A stretch of 29,586 nt of DNA from Pseudomonadota bacterium (lineage in GTDB: Bacteria > Desulfobacterota > Desulfovibrionia > Desulfovibrionales > Desulfomicrobiaceae), in NCBI GenBank assembly GCA_023393525.1, contig JAEWKZ010000005.1, forward strand, positions 1 through 29,586, in the 5' to 3' direction. The notes under the pieces were generated by a model. It did not search any database. It was not told the DNA's origin and was given only the letters and a program-made list of their open reading frames with translations. Below, in pieces: positions 1-7,027 of this stretch (position 1 is the stretch's first letter; each line of letters begins with the position of its first letter). A program made the translations under genes and the position numbers.

Positions 1-96
1 GAGCCGCGACGCCGGAATGGTTCTGCCGGGGGCCTTGACCCGTCCCCGAGGATGCACTAGTGGTTTACCTGTTTGTTTTTGAAAATGTCGCTTTCG

Positions 97-142
97 CTTT
101 GCCCGCCACAAGCCAATTGGTGGGCAAAGCATCTTTTTTTTT
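97..142 (+). terminator. Hairpin plus T-tract upstream of greA
   Basis: A 12-bp stem with one G-T wobble (97-108 with 118-129) and a 9-nt loop is followed by a run of T at 134-142. This is the form of a rho-independent terminator on the + strand. It lies about 40 nt before the greA start, so it either ends an upstream gene outside the window or acts as an attenuator in the greA leader. Confidence 0.7.
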
Positions 143-179
143 ATTGGCTCAATGCTATTTTTACGCACAAAGGATGATG

Positions 180-668
180 ATGAACAGGATTCCCATTTCA
201 GTCGAAGGCTACAAGCGTTTGGAAAAGGAACTGGAAGATCTCAAGAAGGAACGGCCAGCCATTATCCAGGCCATCAAGGAAGCCCGGGAGGAAGGAGATC
301 TGCGCGAGAACGCCGGCTACGACGCCGCCCGCGAGCGACAGGGCATGCTGGAGGCCCGGATCAGCCACATCGAATCGCGCATGATCCGTTTCGAAGTCAT
401 CGACATCGACACCCTGGAAAGCGACCGCGCCGTCTTCGGGGCCACGGTCACCGTCGAGGACATGGAGAGCGGGGAGCAGAAGACCTACACCCTGCTCGGA
501 CCCGACGAGGCCGATCACACCAAGGGCACCATCTCCATCGAATCCCCCGTGGGCCGCGCCCTGCTCGGCAAGCAGGAGGGCGACGAGATCTCCGTGCAGG
601 TCCCCAAGGGCCGCGTGGACTACGAAGTGATTTCCGTCAGCTTCCAGGGAACCGCCGGGCTGAAGTAG
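180..668 (+). CDS. greA: Transcription elongation factor GreA
   Basis: GreA binds the secondary channel of RNA polymerase and stimulates cleavage of backtracked transcripts. The protein is 162 aa, close to the usual ~158. The N-terminal coiled coil carries the acidic tip segment EAREEGDLRENAGYDAARE near residues 36-54, and the C-terminal FKBP-like domain contains a recognisable LLGKQEGDEISVQVP stretch. Three consecutive ATG codons occur at 174, 177 and 180. I chose 180 because AAAGGA sits at a proper distance and the product then begins MNRIPIS, as in the family. A terminator candidate precedes it and a strong one follows, so it is probably monocistronic. Identification is secure; the exact start among the three ATGs is less so. 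Confidence 0.96.
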   Translation: MNRIPISVEGYKRLEKELEDLKKERPAIIQAIKEAREEGDLRENAGYDAARERQGMLEARISHIESRMIRFEVIDIDTLESDRAVFGATVTVEDMESGEQKTYTLLGPDEADHTKGTISIESPVGRALLGKQEGDEISVQVPKGRVDYEVISVSFQGTAGLK

Positions 669-691
669 CCGCGAACATACCGTGATGCACG

Positions 692-726
692 GCCTCCGCG
701 GGGTTTCCCGCGGGGGCTTTTTTTTC
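692..726 (+). terminator. Rho-independent terminator of greA
   Basis: An 11-bp GC-rich stem (692-702 with 707-717, including one T-G pair) with a 4-nt loop is followed by nine T residues (718-726). It begins 23 nt after the greA stop. The convergent gene on the - strand ends at 725, inside the T-run. Confidence 0.9.
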
Positions 727-1066
727 AGCCGCCCGACTTTTTGGCGATTATGCCGCGCTGGGCGAGAAAGGCCAGCAGAACGTCGCGGTGCTCGCCCTGG
801 AATTCGAGAACGCCGTCGCGCAGGGTGCCGCCGCAGCCCAGCCGCTTCTTGCAATCCGAAAGCAGGGTCCTGAGTTCGGTTTCAGTCAGCCCAAGGCCGG
901 TCACGACGGTGACGCCGGCGCCCTTGCGGCCCTTGGTCTCCCGGCCCACGCGCACCGGGCCCCGGGCCTGGGGTTTGGCGTGATCGCAGGCGCATTCGAC
1001 CCGTCCGCATTTGCGGCAGGCGGGTTTTTCCGTTGAATAGACGGTCATGTAGGATTTGGCGGTCAT
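725..1066 (-). CDS. YciH/SUI1 family translation initiation factor-like protein
   Basis: This is a 113-aa protein of the bacterial eIF1/SUI1 (YciH) family, thought to act on the ribosomal small subunit and start-site fidelity. The C-terminal half holds the family signature KKRLGCGGTLRDGVLEFQG, followed by HRD and a helical tail. The N-terminal part has clustered cysteines (CRKCGRVECAC), which look like a small zinc knuckle; such an N-terminal Cys pair is common in bacterial members. The ORF extends upstream to 1123, but ATG 1066 has AAGGAAG at good spacing and gives the expected length. It converges with greA and lies downstream of the kinase gene ending at 1154, from which it is separated by a hairpin, so it probably has its own promoter. 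Confidence 0.88.
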   Translation of the reverse strand: MTAKSYMTVYSTEKPACRKCGRVECACDHAKPQARGPVRVGRETKGRKGAGVTVVTGLGLTETELRTLLSDCKKRLGCGGTLRDGVLEFQGEHRDVLLAFLAQRGIIAKKSGG

Positions 1067-1136
1067 TGGATCTTCCTTGCGCATGGCCGGACACAGCGGG
1101 ACCGGCATTGAACGCGGGCACAATGCGGCAGAGTCA

Positions 1137-1162
1137 GGGCCATGACAAGGCGCTCATGGCCC
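1137..1162 (-). terminator. Hairpin at the end of the feo-transferase-kinase operon
   Basis: A perfect 9-bp stem (GGGCCATGA with TCATGGCCC) and 8-nt loop include the stop codon of the kinase gene. No T-tract follows on the - strand, so termination may be weak or rho-assisted. Confidence 0.4.
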
Positions 1163-2134
1163 GGGCCGACGCCGGATCTGGGCGGCGGAGGGGATGATGC
1201 GCTCCATGTCGCGCATGTAGAGCGCGATCCTTTGCCGGGTGCCCTCGTCGATCAGGGACTTGGACGCGTTTTCGTACTCGTGGTGGGCCATGAAGCACCA
1301 GGACAGGCCGCGCAGGATGATGACCTGCTCCATGATCGCGCTGAGGCGCATGAGTTCTTCCAGCGCGGGAGGATTGGGCAGTTGGCGGTGATAGGCCCTC
1401 AGGAACATGGTCTTTTGATCCGGGGTCAGGAGCGTCTCGGTTTTCCAGAGCGTGGTCGTGGGTGACAGGAAATGTCCCAGATCCTGATATCTGCTGGAAA
1501 CCACGGCTTTTTCCCAGTCCACCAGATACGCCTTGCGCGGGGAAATCAGGAAATTCCCGGAATTGACTTCCGTGTTGACCACGCAGAGCCGATCGGCTGC
1601 GAAGATGGCCCGGTTGTCCTCTCCGAGCCGGACGATGCGTTCGTGGTAGCCAAGAAGCATCTCGCGCTGCCGGGTCAGGCCATGGCCGGGATAGCGCCTG
1701 ATGAGGGCCAGGCTTTCGGCGGCGATGGCCGCCACCGGATCTTCCTGGACGAGCAGTCCAGAACACGGCGGCAGGGCGTGGATGCGGGCGAAGATGCCGG
1801 CCGCGCGTTCCAGATCGCGTCCGTAGTCCAGCGCCTTTCCCGGCAGATGCTCCATGAGCATGACGCCACCGCCGAAAGGCCGGGAGTCAGGATGCACGCG
1901 CAGAGGGCGCGGCGTCACCCCTGAAGCTTCGATGCACCGCAACACATTGAATTCATATTCGATCTGTTTTTCCAGACCGAGTTGGCTGCCATGGTTGACG
2001 CGAAAGACCAGCGATGTCTGCCCGCTTCGCACCAGAAAATTCCGATTGTATTCGCCGGCGGCCAGAAAGCTGACTGTCGGCTCGCCCTGCACCCATTTCT
2101 GGTCGACCAGAAAAGAGCGGATCAGCTCTTCCAT
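1154..2134 (-). CDS. APH-fold phosphotransferase-like protein with altered catalytic loop
   Basis: This 326-aa protein resembles the aminoglycoside/choline kinase superfamily. It has an N-lobe with FLAAGEYNRNFLV and LVFRVN (about 24-46), a hinge segment VMLMEHLPGKALD (91-103), and the C-lobe catalytic loop followed by LVDWEKA (204-210). In canonical members the loop reads HxDxxxxN; here it reads NTEVNSGN (187-194), so the catalytic Asp position is Glu and the His is Asn, while the metal-binding Asp206 remains. The substrate is unknown; the context (two sugar/nucleotide transferases upstream) suggests a sugar, lipid head group or similar. ATG 2134 has GGTGGAGGA at good spacing and overlaps the preceding gene by 13 bp. 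Aminoglycoside resistance is not implied. The fold call is good, the function unknown. Confidence 0.75.
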   Translation of the reverse strand: MEELIRSFLVDQKWVQGEPTVSFLAAGEYNRNFLVRSGQTSLVFRVNHGSQLGLEKQIEYEFNVLRCIEASGVTPRPLRVHPDSRPFGGGVMLMEHLPGKALDYGRDLERAAGIFARIHALPPCSGLLVQEDPVAAIAAESLALIRRYPGHGLTRQREMLLGYHERIVRLGEDNRAIFAADRLCVVNTEVNSGNFLISPRKAYLVDWEKAVVSSRYQDLGHFLSPTTTLWKTETLLTPDQKTMFLRAYHRQLPNPPALEELMRLSAIMEQVIILRGLSWCFMAHHEYENASKSLIDEGTRQRIALYMRDMERIIPSAAQIRRRPGP

Positions 2135-2784
2135 GCTTCCTCCACCACTCCCAGGGCGCGAATGAGGCCCATCGAGCGTGTTTGCCGGTTTCGGTTGCGG
2201 GCGGCGTAGGCGTGCAGGTCTTCCAGTGTGTCCACATCCGGCCAGGCGGGCAGAAGGCGATGCGTCAGGCCTGCCGACGCGCAGTTGGCCAGGGTTTGCC
2301 GCAGCACGTCGGGGCCGCTCCAGGCCACTCCCGCGAAAATGTCCGGGGGCGGCGGCTCGCTCATTCCCAGAAGATAGAAGCCGCCGTCGGTGGCCGGCCC
2401 AAGACAGACCCGGGCGCCGCCCAGAGCCGTGAACGCTTCGCGTATGCGCTCTCCCGGCAGGTCGGGCAGGTCGCTGCCGATGAGCACGACGGCTTCGCCT
2501 GTCTCGGCGAGGCTTTGGCGCAGGGCGCGCAGCATGCGCTCGCCCAGGTCGGCCCCCTGCTGCGGCAGGCATCGGAGTCCGGGAAAGAGGCGTTCGTAGG
2601 CGGCCAGGGGAAGGAAAGGGTCGCAGCACAGGGTCACGTCCGCGCCGATCCCGGCCAGCATGCGCAACTCGTCCTCGATGAAGGCTGCTTGCAGATTCGC
2701 GGCGTTTTCCGCTCCCACGCCCCGGGCGAGCCTGGTCTTGACCATGCCGGGCTGCGGGAACTTGATGAAGAGGAGCACGCGCAT
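2122..2784 (-). CDS. TIGR04282-type transferase (rSAM/selenodomain-associated transferase 1 family)
   Basis: This 220-aa protein belongs to the CofC/MobA-like nucleotidyl/glycosyltransferase group annotated as rSAM/selenodomain-associated transferase 1. Visible hallmarks are FIKFPQPGMVKTRLA (6-20), VVLIGSDLPDLPG in the middle, and GPATDGGFYLLG, which together form the nucleotide-sugar or NTP site. The C-terminal PDVDTLEDL motif is also typical. It starts 3 bp after the preceding transferase gene and overlaps the kinase gene by 13 bp, so the three are translationally linked. No radical-SAM/selenodomain partner is present in this window. In other bacteria the two transferase families usually travel together; the reaction is not established. 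Confidence 0.85.
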   Translation of the reverse strand: MRVLLFIKFPQPGMVKTRLARGVGAENAANLQAAFIEDELRMLAGIGADVTLCCDPFLPLAAYERLFPGLRCLPQQGADLGERMLRALRQSLAETGEAVVLIGSDLPDLPGERIREAFTALGGARVCLGPATDGGFYLLGMSEPPPPDIFAGVAWSGPDVLRQTLANCASAGLTHRLLPAWPDVDTLEDLHAYAARNRNRQTRSMGLIRALGVVEEAWKS

Positions 2785-2787
2785 GGT

Positions 2788-3495
2788 TCAGCCGCCATGC
2801 CTGCGGTACAGGCGGGATAGAAGTTTCGGGGCGACCCCCAGGTGGTGAAGCAGGCGCAGGCAGAGGTTGCGCAGGGTGCAGCGCAGCAGGCCTTCGCGCA
2901 GCTGGCGGCGGGCGGAGGTGCGCACCGGCATGGCCAGGATGCGGATCGCACGGCCTTGCCTGCGCAGTCGGGTCATGAACTCCAGATCCTCCATGATCGG
3001 AACGGGCGGGAATCCGCCCAGTTCGGCGAAGACGCTCGCACGCACGAAAATGGCCTGGTCCCCGTAGGGAACGCGGGTGAACCGGGAACGGAGGTTGGCG
3101 GCCCTGGCGATGAAGGCCAGCCCCGGCGTGCGGGGTTCGTAGGCCAGACTGAAGGCGCCGCCGGAAATGGCCGGGTCGTTCAAGGTCTGGCGGATGAGGG
3201 TGAAGGCGTTGTCGGGCAGGATGGTGTCGGCGTGAAGGAAAAGCAGGATGTCGCCGCTTGCGGCGGCCGCTCCCGCGTTGAGCTGGACGCCCCGGCCGGG
3301 CGGGGAAGCCAGCCCCAGGACGGGATAGTTGCGGATGCGCCGCAGGGTGTCGCCTTCGGGCGCGCCGTCGACGACGATGATTTCCACCTCGTCTTTGCGC
3401 CCCGCCTCCCCCGCGTCCGCGCGCCGCGACAGATCGTCGAGCAGCACGGCCACGGCTTCCTCCCGGTAGACGGGGATGACGACGGAGATTTTCAT
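2788..3495 (-). CDS. TIGR04283-type glycosyltransferase family 2
   Basis: This 235-aa family 2 glycosyltransferase is of the rSAM/selenodomain-associated transferase 2 type. The GT-A fold is shown by ISVVIPVYREE at the N-terminus, EIIVVDGAPEGDT, the metal-binding LLFLHADTILP, and the family-typical YGDQAIFVRASVFAELGGF followed by IMEDLEF. The ORF stays open upstream to 3699, but ATG 3495 fits the family start and overlaps the stop of the preceding feoA-like gene as ATGA. That 4-bp overlap ties its translation to the iron-transport genes. The donor and acceptor are unknown. The pairing with the TIGR04282-type gene just downstream is typical of these families; the link to feo is the unusual part. 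Confidence 0.88.
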   Translation of the reverse strand: MKISVVIPVYREEAVAVLLDDLSRRADAGEAGRKDEVEIIVVDGAPEGDTLRRIRNYPVLGLASPPGRGVQLNAGAAAASGDILLFLHADTILPDNAFTLIRQTLNDPAISGGAFSLAYEPRTPGLAFIARAANLRSRFTRVPYGDQAIFVRASVFAELGGFPPVPIMEDLEFMTRLRRQGRAIRILAMPVRTSARRQLREGLLRCTLRNLCLRLLHHLGVAPKLLSRLYRRHGG

Positions 3496-3752
3496 TCCAC
3501 CACGACGGACTGTCCCAGACTGCGGCACAGGCACAGCCGCGAGGAGCGGACCAGGACCATGAGCGGGCCTCCGGCGTTGGAGATCATCTCGACCTCCGTG
3601 CCCGGAGTGATGCCCATGGCGGCGAGCTTGCTCAGGTGGCAGCCCTGGGATTTGACGAGGCAGCGGACCACGGCCTTTTCGCCGTCCTTGAGGTCGCACA
3701 GGGTGCGCGCTCCCCCCGCCGTGTCTTTGAGTTTGCAGAAGAACTTCACCAT
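3492..3752 (-). CDS. feoA: FeoA-domain protein, cysteine-rich, downstream of feoB
   Basis: This 86-aa protein is a FeoA-type SH3-like domain. The core AAMGITPGTEVEMISNAGGPLMV and RSSRLCLCRSLGQSVVV match the pattern seen in FeoA and in the C-terminal domain of DtxR proteins. It contains six cysteines (FFCKL, TLCDL, VRCLV, QGCHL, LCLC), more than the first feoA copy. ATG 3752 overlaps the feoB stop, and AAGGATG lies just upstream. FeoA is thought to modulate FeoB GTPase or pore assembly on the cytoplasmic face. A second, Cys-rich copy after feoB might replace the absent FeoC, but that is inference. Confidence 0.85.
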   Translation of the reverse strand: MVKFFCKLKDTAGGARTLCDLKDGEKAVVRCLVKSQGCHLSKLAAMGITPGTEVEMISNAGGPLMVLVRSSRLCLCRSLGQSVVVE

Positions 3753-5911
3753 CCCATCCTTATGCCGAGTTGGTAGACCCCTACGGCCAGGGCGAAGGCG
3801 AAACCCGTGTTGAAGACGACGCTGAACGCGGCCCAGCACCAGGACGCCTCGCGGGCGATGGCGACCACGGTCACGAAGCAGGGGGAGTAGAGCAGCACGA
3901 AGAGCATCAGGCTGACGCCGACGCTGGCGTTCCAGCCGGGAGCGGAGGCGATGCGGGTCGAGAAGCCCTGTTCCGCGTCGTCGCTCAGGGAGTGGGCCGT
4001 GGCCAGGGTGGAGATGATGACCTCCTTGGCCGCGATGCCGCCCAGGAGGGCGATGTTGGTGCGCCAGTCGAACCCGGCCCAGGCGGTGACGGGTTCGATG
4101 CTGCGCCCCAGACGGCCGGCCAGGGAGTTGGCCAGCGCTTCTTCCTTGAGACGCAGGTTCAGTTCGGCGATGTCGTTTTGCAGCGCGAGACGGATTTCCT
4201 CCACGGGTTCCGAGGCCAGCCGGGTCTCCAGGCGTTCGATATCGGCCTCGATGGGGGCGGCCAGCTGCGGCGAGAGGGCCGGGAAGGTCATCATGGTCCA
4301 GATCAGCACGGAGATGGCCAGGATGACCGTTCCGGCCTTCTTGATATACTGCCAGCCGCGTTCCCAGGTGTGCAGGACCAGGCCCAGGGTCGTGGGCATG
4401 CGGTAGGGCGGAAGCTCCATGACAAAGGGCGTGGAAGGGCCGCGGATGACCGACGAGCGCAGCAGTTTGGCCACCACCAGGGCGGCGGCCCAGCCGGCCA
4501 GGGTGATGAGGAACATGACTCTGGCCCCGTGGCCGGGGAAGAAGGCGGCGGCAAGCAGGATGAACACGGGCACCTTGGCCCCGCAGGCCATGAAGGGCGC
4601 GGTCAGGAGCGTGGCCAGCTTTTCCTTGGGGCTGCGCAAGGTGCGCGCGGCCATGACGCCGGGCACGGCGCAGCCGCCGGGGATGCCGCCGGAAATGATG
4701 AAGGGCACCACCGAACTGCCGTGCAGTCCGAAGGCCCGGAAGACCCGGTCCAGCATGTAGGCCATGCGCGCCATGTAGCCCGAATCCTCAAGAAAGGTGA
4801 TGCCCAGGAACATGATCAGGATCAGCGGAACGAAACCGAGCACCCCGCCCACGCCGGCGATGACGCCGTCCACGATCAGGGATCTGGTCAGGCCTTCCGG
4901 CATCCGCATGGCCAGGGAGGAGAGCCAGCCGAAAAAGGCTTCGACCCAGCCCATGGGCACCTGGCCGATGGTGAAGGTCAGGCTGAAGAGGCCGTAGAGG
5001 ATGGCCAGCATGATGACCGGTCCGGCCACCTGGTGGGTCAGCACGCTGTCGATCTTGTCCGAGAAATCGGCGCGGTTCTGCAGGTCGGGCGTGGTCGTCA
5101 GCACGCCCTGGCGCAGGATGGAGGAGATGTATCCGTAGCGGTAGTCGGCCACGATGAATTCGGGCTGGGTCTTGAGCGTTTTCTCGCAGTGCCTGGCGAC
5201 GGCGTCGGCCATGTCGCGCATGCGGCGATGCAGTTCCGCGTCGGCCTCGAAAAGTTGGCGCACGACGAGGTCGTTTTCCAGAAACTTGAGGGCCAGCCAG
5301 CGCGGCGGATATGTTTTTGTCAGAAAGCCGCGCTGCGCGATGAGTTCCGTCATTTCCTGCAAGACCGGATCGAGGTCCGGACCGTAGGAGATGTGCAGGG
5401 GGTGCCAGGATTTTTGCGGATGATCCAGGGCGGCCGCGAGCGCGGCCCGCACGCCCTTGCCTGATCTGGCCACCGTGCGCACCACGGGCACGTGCATCAG
5501 GTTCGCCAGCCGGTCGGAGTCGATGCGCATGCCCTTGGCTTCCAGGGCGTCGACCATGTTCAGGGCCACGGTCACGGGGATGCCGATCTCCAGAAACTGA
5601 ACGGTCAGGTACAGGTTGCGCTCCAGGCTGGTGGCATCGAGCACATTGATGACGCCCTGGGGCCGCTCATGGATGAGAAAATCCCGGGCCACCAGCTCCT
5701 CCTGGGAATAGGCGGTCAGGGAGTAGGTGCCGGGCAGGTCCACCACGCGGGTCAGACCCGACGGCGTTTCGACGTATCCTTCCTTTTTTTCCACGGTGAT
5801 GCCGGGATAATTGCCGACATGCTGCCGCGAACCCGTCAGGGCGTTGAAGAGGGTGGTCTTGCCAGCGTTGGGATTGCCGGCCAGGGCGATGGTTGCGACT
5901 GGTTCAGACAA
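3746..5911 (-). CDS. feoB: Ferrous iron transport protein FeoB
   Basis: This is the 721-aa Fe2+ transporter of the inner membrane. The cytoplasmic G domain shows G1 GNPNAGKT (12-19), the PGIT switch (36-39), G3 DLPG (58-61) and G4 NMVD (118-121), followed by a helical spacer. The membrane part carries the two Gate regions with conserved Cys motifs (GCAVPGVMAARTL and PFMACGAKVPVF). Between the Gates is a coiled-coil-like insertion rich in Glu, Leu and Arg (about residues 548-590), followed by GGIAAKEVII. The start is TTG 5911, which overlaps the feoA stop by 8 bp; no ATG or GTG is in frame before a long stretch of the feoA gene. Translation is therefore probably coupled to feoA. Confidence 0.97.
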   Translation of the reverse strand: MSEPVATIALAGNPNAGKTTLFNALTGSRQHVGNYPGITVEKKEGYVETPSGLTRVVDLPGTYSLTAYSQEELVARDFLIHERPQGVINVLDATSLERNLYLTVQFLEIGIPVTVALNMVDALEAKGMRIDSDRLANLMHVPVVRTVARSGKGVRAALAAALDHPQKSWHPLHISYGPDLDPVLQEMTELIAQRGFLTKTYPPRWLALKFLENDLVVRQLFEADAELHRRMRDMADAVARHCEKTLKTQPEFIVADYRYGYISSILRQGVLTTTPDLQNRADFSDKIDSVLTHQVAGPVIMLAILYGLFSLTFTIGQVPMGWVEAFFGWLSSLAMRMPEGLTRSLIVDGVIAGVGGVLGFVPLILIMFLGITFLEDSGYMARMAYMLDRVFRAFGLHGSSVVPFIISGGIPGGCAVPGVMAARTLRSPKEKLATLLTAPFMACGAKVPVFILLAAAFFPGHGARVMFLITLAGWAAALVVAKLLRSSVIRGPSTPFVMELPPYRMPTTLGLVLHTWERGWQYIKKAGTVILAISVLIWTMMTFPALSPQLAAPIEADIERLETRLASEPVEEIRLALQNDIAELNLRLKEEALANSLAGRLGRSIEPVTAWAGFDWRTNIALLGGIAAKEVIISTLATAHSLSDDAEQGFSTRIASAPGWNASVGVSLMLFVLLYSPCFVTVVAIAREASWCWAAFSVVFNTGFAFALAVGVYQLGIRMGW

Positions 5912-6155
5912 GGTCGTTATCCGGGATTTCGACGGTGATGAAGTCGGCTTCGCTGTTGCGCAGGGTCAGCGTGAAACCTTTCAGGCGCAGGGCCACAGGA
6001 TCTTTGAGCGGGGCGCGGCCGATGACGGCTATTTCCGTGCCGGGCACCAGGCCCATGTCCCGGATGCGGCGGCCGAGCTCCCCCTGCGCGCCGATGCTTC
6101 TGATGATGCCGTGCTGGTCCACACGCATTTGACGCAGATTGACAGTGATGGGCAC
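5904..6155 (-). CDS. feoA: Ferrous iron transport protein FeoA
   Basis: This is an 83-aa FeoA, a small cytoplasmic SH3-like protein that works with FeoB. The core GRRIRDMGLVPGTEIAVIGR and DPVALRLKGFTLTLR are clear family features. The open frame extends to 6365, but the upstream part runs through the promoter region. GTG 6155 has AAGGAG six bases before it, better than ATG 6188, which has no SD. It is the first gene of the feo transcript and overlaps feoB by 8 bp. A promoter with a candidate DtxR-type operator lies at 6202-6229. Confidence 0.93.
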   Translation of the reverse strand: MPITVNLRQMRVDQHGIIRSIGAQGELGRRIRDMGLVPGTEIAVIGRAPLKDPVALRLKGFTLTLRNSEADFITVEIPDNDLV

Positions 6156-6201
6156 AGGTTCTCCTTGGTGAATTCGTGTGTCTTGCATGGAAGACCGAGT
6201 G

Positions 6202-6229
6202 AGATTATTTAGTACGTCTAATTTGTCAA
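6202..6229 (-). promoter_or_regulatory. feo operon promoter with DtxR-type operator in the spacer
   Basis: On the - strand TTGACA (6224-6229) and TAATCT (6202-6207) are separated by 16 bp. The spacer reads AATTAGACGTACTAAA, an inverted TTAG/CTAA element between -35 and -10. The predicted transcription start near 6195 gives a leader of about 40 nt to GTG 6155. A related element precedes the DtxR-family gene at 6889-6905. Confidence 0.65.
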
Positions 6230-6346
6230 GCGTCAAGACCTGTCCGTGGTCTTGGTGACGGAATTCAATAACTTGTTTTTGTTCGAAATTTGACAGGTCC
6301 CGCCATGTGGCCGCGCCCTGCCGGCAACCGGTTTTCCGTGCGGGAT

Positions 6347-6856
6347 TCAGGGCTGTCCGGAGCACTTGTCGTCAAGGCGTTCGAGGCAGGATTTGATGCA
6401 TTCGGAGCAGTTGGTGCACGTCCCGCGGTCATTGCAGGATCGGGTGAAGGCTTCCAGCCAGTCCTTGCCCGTGCGGGGGCAGGTCATGATGAAGCGGGCG
6501 AACTTGGTCAGGGTTTCCAGGCTCTCGTCGTCGATATGGTGTTCGAGCTTGCAGGCCGTGTCCTCGGCCACTTCCGGCCTGATCTGCAGAAAGGTGTGCA
6601 GGAAGTCGTAGAGCACCTTGTGCCGGTGCACGATGCGGGTGGCCGTGCGGAATCCCTCGGGAGTGAGGGTCACCGAACTGTAGGGCTGGTAGTTGATGAG
6701 CCCGCGCTGGGAAAGTTTCTGCAGGGCGTTGGTGACGGAAGCCCTCTGCACGCCCATGGCGTCGGCGATGTCCTTGGCCCGGGCCTCGGAATTGACCGAC
6801 TCCAGGGAGAATATGACTTCGAGGTAGTCTTCCAGGTTGGAGGACATGTGATCCAT
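6347..6856 (-). CDS. DtxR-family metalloregulator with Cys-rich C-terminus
   Basis: This 169-aa repressor-type regulator starts LEDYLEVIFSLE, followed by a winged helix with recognition helix GVQRASVTNALQKLSQRGLI (35-54) and VTLTPEG. The dimerisation/metal domain contains EDTACKLEHHI; Cys102, Glu105 and His106 match the iron-type DtxR site, whereas Asp10 looks like MntR. There is no SH3 domain. Instead the last ~30 residues hold six cysteines (141, 147, 150, 153, 157, 165), with two further Cys at 102 and 126. ATG 6856 has AAAGGA upstream. Its place directly upstream of feo, and the shared operator-like element, suggest iron-dependent control of feo and of itself. Whether it senses Fe, Mn or an Fe-S cluster cannot be decided here. 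Confidence 0.9.
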   Translation of the reverse strand: MDHMSSNLEDYLEVIFSLESVNSEARAKDIADAMGVQRASVTNALQKLSQRGLINYQPYSSVTLTPEGFRTATRIVHRHKVLYDFLHTFLQIRPEVAEDTACKLEHHIDDESLETLTKFARFIMTCPRTGKDWLEAFTRSCNDRGTCTNCSECIKSCLERLDDKCSGQP

Positions 6857-6888
6857 GGCGTGTTCCTTTTGCGGTTGCGGACAAAATG

Positions 6889-6917
6889 TTAGTTACGACT
6901 AGTAATTTTGCACGCAA
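6889..6917 (-). promoter_or_regulatory. Promoter and operator-like element of the DtxR-family gene
   Basis: On the - strand TTGCGT (6912-6917) and TAACTA (6890-6895) are 16 bp apart. The overlapping + strand sequence TTAGTTACGACTAGTAA (6889-6905) resembles TTAGTACGTCTAA in the feo promoter (6209-6221), with the shared core TTAGTnACGnCTA allowing a 1-base gap. This fits autoregulation. Confidence 0.5.
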
Positions 6918-7027
6918 GAGGCAAGAGGAAGATGGGCCGAGGGATGGGGCGGACAGCCCCTTTTCAGACACCCAAAAAATGGGTACGTATCGCTGATTGT
7001 TGTCGCTTGAACCCACAGGAGAGAAAT

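Noticed and set aside
1154..2134. Aminoglycoside resistance gene
   Set aside because: The catalytic loop is not of the resistance type and the gene is in an iron-transport operon; only the fold is supported.
3770..5464. Open frame of 564 codons on the + strand opposite feoB
   Set aside because: It is antisense to feoB, its composition is Gly/Gln/His-biased with no recognisable domain, and it has no suitable SD.
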